DNA from: Azolla caroliniana
Lineage: Eukaryota; Polypodiophyta
Direction: 5' to 3'
Length of the DNA: 64,000 bases
NCBI GenBank assembly: GCA_043228905.1
Contig: JBHGNT010000013.1
Location: 20,522,001 to 20,586,000, forward strand
The translations under genes and the position numbers were made by a program. Below, piece by piece: positions 40,971 through 52,900 of the stretch. Under the pieces are notes generated by a model that was not told the origin of the DNA, ran no database searches, and was given only the letters and a program-made list of their open reading frames with translations. Positions within the stretch are counted from its first letter, which is position 1. Each line of letters starts with the position of its first letter.

Positions 40971-43900
40971 TCAATCTGAGGCTGATTCTGTCTGAATGTT
41001 TGGATCCTGATAAACCTGAGAGGTGATCACTACATGGATAATGCAAATGGTCAGTGAACATTCCCTCTTTCGAGAAGGTAAATGAAGAGAAAGAAAGTTA
41101 TGTACCAACCTTCCAACAGATAACAAATGGGTCACATCTTTGATTGCTTTGTTTGCAGCATATAACATCATCTTTTTCACCTGATTCATAGATAAGAGAC
41201 ATACCAAAATAAAAGACCAGCACACAAGCAGTAACCTCTCACTTCATAAAACTGCTGGTTGAAAGATAACCATGATATGTGAAATATCTAATAATATAGA
41301 AGAATTGGATACAACTATTTGTGCCTTCGTTCTCTTATATCTTATTGAATCATCATCACTCTACATGTGGCAGTCTATTGTCGGTTTTAGCTTGAGTGTG
41401 TGAGATTGCCCATTGAAGCATGCCCACAAGGTTCAAGCGTGTACTCAGGTCAATATTGGCCTCTCTCCTACAGATATGCAATGGGGAATCTATGCACTCT
41501 ATGAATCTGTGTCAGGAAAAGTGCGGTCTTCCAAGGGTTTGTCAGAGGCGGTGGCTAGCACCATCGGAGTGAAGCAAGGATGCCCACTATTACCCACTCT
41601 CTTCGGCCTCTATATAGATGAGGTATCACATTACATAGAGACAAAGGTTTGCCAATAAATGTAACAATATTGTGCTGATTTCTGACTCTCAGGAGGAATA
41701 TTGTACAGACAAAGGTTTGCCGATGAACATGGATAAGACTAAAGTGATGGTGTTTAACACAACTCAAGCATGGGTAATAAGATCAGAACCAGAATTTTTC
41801 TAGGGAGAGGAAAAGGTGAAATACACACGATCTTACACATACCTAGGAGTAACATTTACAGGGCTTAGGTTCTCCTTATGGGAGCCGCTTGTGCCCAACT
41901 TTCTCATGGATATGCAGCCCTTGGTGCTCTCGAGAGACCATGTGCACATTTGCAGTTCCATGAGCCACGAACTAATATGTGGTTATTTGGTACACTTGTC
42001 ACACCAACTCTTCTCTATGGAGTAGAAATGTGGGGACTGAGTCTTAACAAGGCAAATCATTGGAAAGATTTAGAGAGACCTTTAGTGTCAATGACTGCCC
42101 GCAAGATAAGGAGCAAAGCATATGTGCCCCATGATATAACCCGGGCAGAGATGGGAGAAGCACCTATAATCACCAGGCATTGTTCCGATCAGTGACATTT
42201 ATCCAACGTCTTTGGGAGCTCCCTAAACAAAGGTACCTAAGCTTGGCACTTATGTCATGAAGACAACTGGCTGAAAATGGAGACATTCATTGTTGGTATG
42301 CTGAAATGCAGCAATGTTTTGAGTCACATGGCATGAATATAAATGCACTACCCCCGTTCCAATATAACTTGAACTGTCCCCATCTAAACATGACCAAACT
42401 GGAAAAGAACAATGATCCGAACTGATATTATTAACTTGGAAAACAAGATAACATAGAACAGCCCCAAAATATCACTTGGTACAAACATGGCCCACTATAA
42501 GACACTTCTTACACACATCGGAGGATGGATTCATCATCGAGCCACCTTATATGGACATACATCTAGCGAACTTCATCAGATCAGTTACAGATATACACGA
42601 ATACCTCTAGAAGAAAGAATTTGTCAATGGTGTCATCAAGGAGTGAAATCCGAAGAACATTGAGTTTGTCATTGTAGTGTCTTTTATGAAATCAGCGGGA
42701 GATACCATTGCCTCTTTAAACAAGGCTTTGGCCCACTACACAAGGTAATAGAATATGAGGACCAACAATGCCTAGGACTTTTCTTGCTAGAGCTCAAGAG
42801 ACATCGAGAAAGTTGTTGAAGGATACAGCCACACAAGCTCATCCACAAAGAACAATCACAACTTTCTTTAGCTTCATCACTTCTAATGCTACAAGTCAAT
42901 CAAGGGATACACAAATGGACTGCCGACCAAGACATAACAAAGGGGTTACAATTGATCGGGCAATAGCAATTTGTTGTGCATGTAGGCCCGGCCCCATGGA
43001 TCACGACCTCAACACCCTTGTCATCGACAGATAAAGGCCATTATCCCTCGCCATCGCAGGTACTTCCCTCACTTCAGAGACCTTTCCATTCTGGATCGAC
43101 CTATGCTAGAGATCTTTTGAAGACAAACGCTGCAATATATCTAACTTGAGATCTTACATGTGTCGAAAACCAAATTCCCTTGTCTCTTTTTATCTTATTT
43201 ACTTTTATATTTACGGAGTAATATTTATTTTATTTTGATTTGTTGTTCTCAAAGATGAGACAACACTTAAGATGTAATCTCTTGTTTGGTTTTATAGGCC
43301 ATTTTGGCCTCTTAAAAGACGTTCATATTTCTTTCTTCCTTTCTTTCTTTCTCCCTCCCTCCCTCCCAATTTGGGAAGTTCCTCCTACAAATGTGCAATA
43401 GTACCGGAATGCTTATTCCAAATGGTGTATCCTTATGGACCAACACTAATGGTTTTACATGTATAAAACACAATGGAAAGTGTGATTGACTATTAGCTAC
43501 TTTTCAAAGGTATTTTGGATCGCATACATAAATTCTCACTCAGTGAACAGACACTAGAATCCGATCAAAGGACTTCATGTGTTGACCTCAAATGTTTGAA
43601 TAGGTTGGATTGTGAGAAGGCCATGAAAGATAATAAACAACCACACTTTAGCATAAACCTCAAGTGAGCACCCATGTATTCCAAGATGCCTGAGGATATA
43701 TTACAAATAACAAAGATAGAACATGGTGTCACACTAGAATGCAAATGGAAAGCTTTGAAGAAAGTCATTTTCTCATGCAAAAACATGTTTTTTGACCAAG
43801 AACACATCTTGGACATGCACCAAGTTCAAAAGAGCCTTATGATATTAGACGTAGTGAAGGATAAAGAAAATTATCGAAAGCATTTGTATGAGTACAAAAG

Positions 43901-46900
43901 ACTTATTCAAAGAGAAGAATATGGGAAGTTACTTAATAATTTCTTCAAACACAAGAAAAAGCACATGTATGTGCTAAATTATGGAGAAATCTAAAGGAGA
44001 AACGTGTTGAGAGTTATGGTGACTTGACTCTTCTTGACTTGTCTATACATTGTATGAATTTATATGGGCTATCTATTGCAAGAAAGATGATGTGTTATGG
44101 TTCTCTTCACATGTCTCCCTTCCTTACAATTGAAGATAATATGCTATCTATACCCAATGGCTGAAATGCTCAAATGGACAGGAAAGGAAGCACATGCAGG
44201 GATAAGTTATATGTTTAATCATGCATTGCAACATGCCATTGCCCTACAATTGGACTACAAATTGGATCAAACCTTTACATAAAAGTGGAGATGTAAATAA
44301 TCTAAACTATAGAACCATCATAGTTAGCTAACTAATGGCAAAACTATTAGGATGCATAATGGAATCAAAGAGAAGTGCATGGGCTGAAACAAAATAGTAA
44401 GAGAGCTTATGAACAAGTTGGCTTTCGAACACACCATAGCACCATCAATCACCTTGTCACCCTTTGAATATTAATGGAGGAAAGTCACTTGAGAGGTAAA
44501 GGTTTATATTGTTCACTTGAGAGGTAAAGGTTTATATTAATGGCAAAACTATTTGGATGCATAATGGAATCAAAGAGAAGTGCATGGGCTGAAACAAAAT
44601 AGTAAGAGAGCTTATGAACAAGTTGGCTTTCGAACACACCATAGCACCATCAATCACCTTGTCACCCTTCGAATATTAATGGAGGAAAGTCGCTTGAGAG
44701 ATAAAGGTTTATATTATTGATTTAAACTTTAAGAAAGCTTTTGATATGGTACCTCGTGAACATCTTTGGAAGCGAATGGAAAGGTGCCAAGTGAATATAT
44801 GCTTGAAATTTCCCCAATCTATGAGAAGGTATCTGTGTGTGTTTGGGTTATAGAATTTCAGATTTTTTCGATAACACTATTGGTGTTAAGCAAGGATGCC
44901 CATTCACACCAACTCTATTTGGTCCATGCATTGATTGTCAATGGAGCTTTGTTTAAACTACTATTCAAAATATAGACTTCTATCCTAACTTCATGTAAAG
45001 TCCAAAAGATGCTTTTTCTTGGAGAAATGAGGACGTCAATATTTGTTCAACTTGTCCCTCTCAACTTGAATACCGTGGGGTCAATTGGAAGAAATGGCTG
45101 CCAAGTTTGTATAGGAAGAAAGCATAGAAGAATGTCATCATGCTTTTGTTATATACTGATGGTATAGTACTTTTTGCAAATAATCTAGGAGATGCGCAAA
45201 AGCTTATGAAGGAATTGGAAGAATTTTGCATGTATACTAAATTAAGTGGCTATAGCTCTAAACCAAAAATTATACTTGTGAAGAGCTAAAGCTTCAAATA
45301 TCTTGGCCTTGAAGTTCCTTCAAATCATAGATGGAATGAGTGCACTACCTGTTGCCTAGACGCGGAAAAAGAGCATATTATGGATTTGAGAATACATGCA
45401 ATCATGGAAAAATGTAGTGTTTGGTCCTCCAGAAATACCTTTTCGACATTTTGGTGACATTGATGCTTCTCTATGGGGTGGAAGTATGGGATGGTAACAT
45501 CCCCAAATCTACTTGGAAAGAGTTTGAAAATATCCAAAAGGATTTCCTTATCAAATTTCTCCAAGTTAAGCACATTGACTTCCTAGAATTGCATGGGAAG
45601 CAAGCAAAAAGATCCAAAAGACGCATACAAAATTTGTGTTCCAGTTGGATGCAACAATGGAAAAATGGTTTGGAAGATGGGATGCAACATACTTGCTTCA
45701 TGATACATCACTAGATTCCTCTGTAAATGATGCCTTTTTGCAATGCTAATGGTTTGGAAGATGGGATGCACCACACTTGCTTCATGACATGTGATGGCTC
45801 ACGCTTCACACATTATACTACATATGTTGCACCTAACTACCAAAACCATATTCTTCGCCAAACGGGGAAACTATACACATCAATACATGTTAGAACCCAT
45901 CCCTTTGTCTGTGATCTAAATCATTGCTTCCATACGACTTAGGTCACACGCATTGCGATGTGAAACGAGGCATTGGGGCACAAGTGATGAGACTTGTCGA
46001 CTATGCACACTTTGCCTGAAACAAGTTCGAGAGTCTATGAGTATCACACTTTGATACAATGCTCTGCCTTCGATCATATTTGACTATGCTTTCCACATCT
46101 CTTCGACCAAATCCAATCCTTGCACGAATTTCTCTCGCAATCACAATGTACACTCTCGATTGCAAAATTTATTAATATAGTTCTTGAACAGTTGGAACTG
46201 CTACTTATTTTCCCATGTATTACGTAAAATCTAATATTTTTGGTGTCATAGGTCATATTTGACCTCCGAAAACGATAATAGAATCTACCTGTGTGTGTGT
46301 CTCAATAGTCAATGTTGACCTAAGAGAATACATTTTACACTTTACCCTTAACAAGTTTTGGGAGTCTGAGTATCATACTTTGATACAATGCTTTGGTTTT
46401 GATCACATCTGGCTATGCTTTCCACACATCTTCAACCAAACCCAATCTTGCACAAATTTCTCTTGTTTATAGTGTGCACTCTCGATTGCAACATTCATTA
46501 GTAAAATTCACAGATATTACGTGAAAATGTTATATGTTTGTTCTCATAGGTCATGCTTGACCTCCAGAAACGATAATAAAACCTGTCCATCTTTCAGGAG
46601 ATTAATGTTATGCATTTTACTCTAAGCCTAAAACTAATCTTTTCGTATGAGATTTTCGGTTTCATCATTAGCTAGCTAGGGTAAACGATTAAGCCACATA
46701 GTTGTATTTATTAACTTCTTAGTTAAAACAACTATTTAAGAGAGAAAGAAAGATATATTAATGTTTTTTAAGAGGCCAAAATGGCCTATAAGACCAAACA
46801 AGAGATTACATCTTAAGTGTTGTCTCGTCTTTGAGAACAACAGATAAGTGGTTGTGTGTCATTTACTTGGTTGGAGATGTAACTCCAAATGAGAGAAAAA

Positions 46901-49900
46901 TGTGTGCCCTATGCAACACATCTAATTTGTGTCTTTACTAGTAGTAGCAAGTGATGAGACAATACATTGAACAGAAATTTACTCTGTACTTCACTAATAG
47001 GTGTGCCAAATAGCAAGGATAATTTTAAAAAGTCAACTCAACTAATGGGTCTGCAAGCTTATTTAATGGACTCAATTAAGAAAGTATAAAAGATAATTTT
47101 TTAACTTCTCAAAGAGACCATAATAGCCTATATACTAGACAAATAGTTGTGCAAGTCTTATCTAATGGACTCAACTAAGAAAGTACAAAGATAATTTTTA
47201 AACTTCTCTAAAAGACCATAGTAGCCTATTAAACCTAACAAAGATTACAACTATTTATGTTAACTCATCAATGGCAATAACAAAAGAAAAATGTCTTTCT
47301 ACTTTAGCATCCTAATACTGAATTTCTTGAAACTAAATGGCTAGTTGCCTGTCTATAAGCACCCCAAAAAAGGGTGAGTTAAGATAAAGAAATATAGACC
47401 TTCACAATCTCAATCACTGAATTTCGAACAAGCGAATATGATAAAGCTGGAATGGTCTTTCTGAAAGCTCTAACATGATTATCACCTTATGAAGATCATA
47501 GAAAACACCACAAAAATCCAATATACATACCTCTAGCTTATCCTCCTTGGAATGATGATGTAACGGGAGTAAGCGTACCTCCTCTGTTAAACGAATACAT
47601 TCTCGTAGGTTTTCAGGAGAGACGAAATCCATCTCTATGTGAATGCAAGACTGGACAAGTAGCAACAAATTTCAATGTAGAAAGTTTTGTACAATCACTA
47701 GCAATTGATCAAACTTCTATATACCTATTAATTGATTCTAACAAAAATAATAATAATCATTGTCAAAGAAGTACAATGAAGGGACCTTCAAGTTTCTGAC
47801 TTGGTAAGCACATCCTGCTGGAATAAACACAGCTTCTCCAACATGCTGTTCAAACGTCCAAGGATCCACACCTATAAAATTGGAGGAAGCTTGAGATTCT
47901 GGAAGCACATTCATATTTGATTGTGAATAACTGAACACTTACCATACTTTTCTTTAAGTTTTCTCTTATGCTCTTTTGTAAGATAGACAGTCTGATCATG
48001 AATTGAATGAGTAACCTGCATTCCAGAAATTATAATCACGAAACACTATCAACAGATGATAGATACATGCAAAATCTTGGTACAGATTTTTACATGTTGC
48101 AAGCCCTGTTGTGACACATGCTGAAATTCACGGAAGTGCTTTTGCAAATAATCTTGTAGATTAGGTAAATCCTGCCGTCTGAAAATATCCCATAATGCCC
48201 CTCCATAGTAGTCACCCACGTTTCTATTAGATTGTTCAAATTCTGTCCCCTCACGATCTGTTGTCATCTCATGGGCTAGAGAGTTGGTGATATTCTTCTC
48301 TCGCAGTGTAAAGTCTTCAGTTACACCCACATTAGGAACTTCTGAATCAATCCTCAAGTTTGCATGTTCTCTCGATAGAGCTATCTGAATGATGCCAACA
48401 AGATGGAGAAACAAGAAATCTAAGTCCAAATATAAAAAGGATAAAGTAACCAAAAATGCAAAAGAAAATGAGACTGTTGGAACTAGGTAGCATAAAACTG
48501 ATGATCTAAATTTACAATTCTAAAAGTGCATCTCTAAACGACAATAAATGGCCTCTAAATGGGATTGAAATGAAATGCAAGTTATATTAACATCTTCAAA
48601 AGGCCAGATGACAGATGAACCAAAAGTTACATCCATGAAAAGAACAAATGTCATATTTATGTCCACAGTATGCCTTGAGGGCAAGTTGATACATCAAATC
48701 AAACAATTCACTTCATGGAGGTGCGCACAAGGCACATGAAAACTAATGCTATAAATGGTTTCTTTATAACTAAAATGCTGATATTTGATGACGATACAAT
48801 GCTAGACCTACAACATCATCTACCATTCAACAATGCTTAGGAATATGAAAGTCTTCTAGTAGTGCTCTCTCCTCACAGTAGACACCAATTTCCAGCTTGC
48901 TGATCAGAACTAACTTTCTGTTCTAAATTCACGGAGAAGTATTTTATATGTTATACAATTGCTTGACATTGACTAGAACTTTCACTTGCTCCTAGATTAA
49001 GAGCCTCACAACGTCATTCTTTGTATAATAAATCCTTCCGCCACACATCTGTTAGAAATATTGAGAATCGATTAGATAGACATATAGAGTTACAACCACA
49101 GAGATGGATATATGAAAACAAACTTTCTATTACTTATGAGAGTAGCTCACAATGGTAGTTCACCCATGCACTCACACCTTAGAGCTTAGATGGAATCTGG
49201 ACCAGCTCACACTACAAAATTAGTGGGGACCGATGATAGTCTCAGCCACCGTGTAAGAGAGTGGATTATATTCTCTGTTTGGTCTGAATGTAACATTAAA
49301 TGTGCAAGTCAGTTGATAGTAGTGGAGATATTCCTTTTCTGTCAATTGACTTGTCATTTAATATGGCCCAGCTCCCTAGATACAAGCTAGTGCTAGATAG
49401 TACTTATCTTAAAGTCAATAGCGCATACTTCAAGACTAAGTACATCGTAACTTGCCCACAAAACATTCTTCTAGTTGACTTGATTAACCAATCCTAAAAT
49501 ATTCTTCTAGCTGACTTGATTAGCCAATCCTATTAGCCTACTTCGCTCTTTCCTAAGTACATTGTGTCCAACTCATCTATGGTTTCCAAGATTGACACCT
49601 TATCAACCCATATGGTTGAGTTGCATAATGGCTACTCCTCATTTGGGGCACTATCACAAAATGTGCACTCTTAAGAGTACATATGGGGATAAATTGACAA
49701 CTTGGGGTTGATCATTGATTATATCTAACAACATCTACATGAAGTGCTGCCTATGAACTATACAGTTACCAAAGGTAAACAGCTTCTATGGTAGACAGAA
49801 GAAACAGATTTCTTCTCATTGAAAAATCATCCCCTGTTTTGAAATGGAATAATGTAGCATTACAAGTCATTCAAATCTCTTTTTACTCCACCCTTACTGT

Positions 49901-52900
49901 GACGGTTAATTTACTCTTCCATTTTGCAAACTGTAATCATAAAGAAGCAAATACAATAATCCATCCATTTAAAGACCATCAATCAAAAGGCACACATTCT
50001 CATTCACCAAAAACCTACTTTCGCTGTATCATATTCTGAATCAATTTCCCCACATATTTCTCTTTCCAAGTCACGCGTTTCATGTGGAGGAACAGGCCTA
50101 TCGTTGTCATGCCAGTCCTTATTGTCAGAAGAGTTTACTTCTCGGTACAGTTCAAGGATTTTATCAAGTTGTCGTTTCTGCCCCTCGGAAAGCTTAATAG
50201 CCGTTGCATGCACGAGCACATTCACCTTGATCACAAGCAAAAACAAGGGGATCTTTGGATCAGTCCTCACAAAGTGGCAATACAGAGCTTCACAAACTTC
50301 CCAAGACAACAACAACAAACTAACCACATCAGTTAGGTTACAATGCAACTTGGTTACTGAATCACCATGTCCAAGTTCGTCCCTTATACCATAAGCTATG
50401 GATGTCTTTGGACCGAGATCTGGTTTCAGTATGTAATCCGGAAGTTTTGATATCAAGTTCAAGCTTCCATATTTTGGATGTGTATATTCATGAAATGGAA
50501 GGCCAGTGATGAATTCAGCACCATGTCGTGCGAGCCTTTCCTGAAACAAAATTGATGGTGGCCAATCTTTCAATTGCAACATTTCAGGCCAACCGTCTTT
50601 ATGCATCCGGCCTTCTTGATAGCCTTTGAAGAATTGATGAATATTCATATCCACCTACAAAATGTCAACATGTCAAGAGCCAGCCTTTTTAACATTGTCT
50701 TAATGATGACCGGAATATCAATTGAGACAATGTTGTACAACATAAATACACCAACCTGAGACCAGTTTAGACAGTCAAGAGCTTGCACATTCTTTATTTC
50801 TCCTTCAATTTTATCATTTATACTCTCCTCGACTGCGTGGAAGATGTCTAAGGGATCCCAACTTAATCCCGGTGCGCCCTTCAGCACATTTCTGACAATA
50901 ACAGGCTCACCCTGAAACCAATGTTTTTGAAAATGTTGTAAACCTTCCTTTTTTGTCAGCTTGATTGTTGGGCAGTATACATAATTGTCCTTGCCTCCAA
51001 TTCTATTAGACGCATGACGAGTATATGCATTATGAGAATCAGCAGTGAAAGTCAGATCTGAAATAAGTCTAGCAGAGCAATCATAGCAAGGATCTTGAGC
51101 ATCCTGCAATAAAGGTGACTTTGAGTCTATCTTCATAATGCAATTAACATCATTCACCATTTTTGCTATCCAATCAGGCTTCAATATCCTTTTCAGAGCA
51201 AGTATACCAGACCCACATCCACCCCTTTCTGGATGTGGGCAAGGAATACTTTCATTTTCACTAGCAGACCAATCGGGTAATTTATACTGGCTTTCATTAT
51301 CCGGTGTATTGGAAAAAACTCTGACTCTTGTGTATGATGTTTTCTTAGCAGAACTTGCTTTTTCTCCTCCAGGTTGCTGTCCACACCGTAGCTCATAACA
51401 GCATGTAATGCACAAGTTATAGCTACAGCTTGAACAGCTTCTAAAGAGATCAATAACAGATGAATTGCAGTTATCACTGGAAAAGAAGCAAAAAACATAT
51501 CAAATATAATGACAAAATGATATCCACCATTGTTCAACCCACAAGTAGTCAACTCAACAGATTGAATGCAATGTTTCACTAAGCCACAAACAGATATAGC
51601 ATTACATTGGATTTATCGAGCTTGCTTTTTCAAAGAAACCCACACACCAGAATGATCACAAGGTAAGCACCTCCTTCTAGAAATTAACTAGTGAAATGAA
51701 TAACTTCAGCTTATATTTATGATCATTAGGGATGTTGATCAAGCCACCGAGAAGCTTGGATGTTGGGCAAAGCTTAGTTGTAACTAGAATTCTCCTCAAG
51801 GGAGAAACCAACCACGGAGGAGGCAGGATTCATCTAACAGTTCTATTGGGGAAATTTCCCCTTATCCACGTGAATAACCCATGAGAGCACACGTCTATAT
51901 TCATGAGGCACTCACATTTCCTTGATTAAATATCCATAGAATAATAGAACATATTATAGCACAAAAGCATATTGATTTCTATGCCTCTGAAGATCAAGCT
52001 AGAAATAATAAAGGTAAGTTTTCACCGGAAAAGGAAATCATGAAAAACAACTGGCTAAGTCCAGTTCAATTCTATGAACTTCCCTTCAATAAGTATACCC
52101 AAACTCAATGATCGAGAACATATGTATGTTATGCCTTGTAACAGATACGATACCACCTTCTTTACGGCTTTTTCCTTCTTTCTAAAGTGTCTTTGTTCGC
52201 AGTGTGGCGTATTTTCTGTGTCAGCATATTCTGAGGGAGGATCCTAAGCTTCCGCATATTTCTAACCCCAAATGAGTAAAGAAAGAAAAGGTTGCTTGGG
52301 GGTTCCTAGAACAAATCCGGTGGGGACAGGGAATGTAGCTCAGAGGATTAGAGCACGTGGCTACGAACCACGGTGTCGGGGGTTCAAATCCCTCCTCACC
52401 CACAATAATAATAATAGGGAGAACGAGAAGTCACCTTTCGCTTCGTGATGATTCTATCGAGAATGATCAAAACCTTGCTCTCAAGGCAATTATTTCAAAG
52501 ACTTCGAGCGAGTGTTAAGCTGCTTGCTATTTCGCCATGACATTTCTTAGAAGCTCCGAGCATAGGTGTGCCGATGGCATTCAACATGGCCTCTATTTGT
52601 TTGATTCCTTGAACCTCTACTTGTTGGGTTAGTCTATTGGAAGGGGTTAGGACATGTAGATTAATCGATTTCTCTCTTCCCAATCGCTCAAAAAGTCAGT
52701 CAAAGCTTACTTTGAATAGGGAGAGTGGCCGAGTGGTAAAAAGCAACAGACTGTAAATCTGTTGAAGATTTTCTATGCAGGTTCAAATCCTGCCTCTCCC
52801 AACCAATAGGTTAGGTCTGAAAAAAAATTATGCTTTCACTGTTGTTAATGGATAGCGAACGTATATCTGATGCTTTGCCTAGACTAGAGAACTCCGCTCG

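Noticed and set aside
52221-52403. Minus-strand frame reading [12 protein letters not shown]
   Set aside because: This is the familiar chance ORF antisense to organelle tRNA-Arg and is not a gene.
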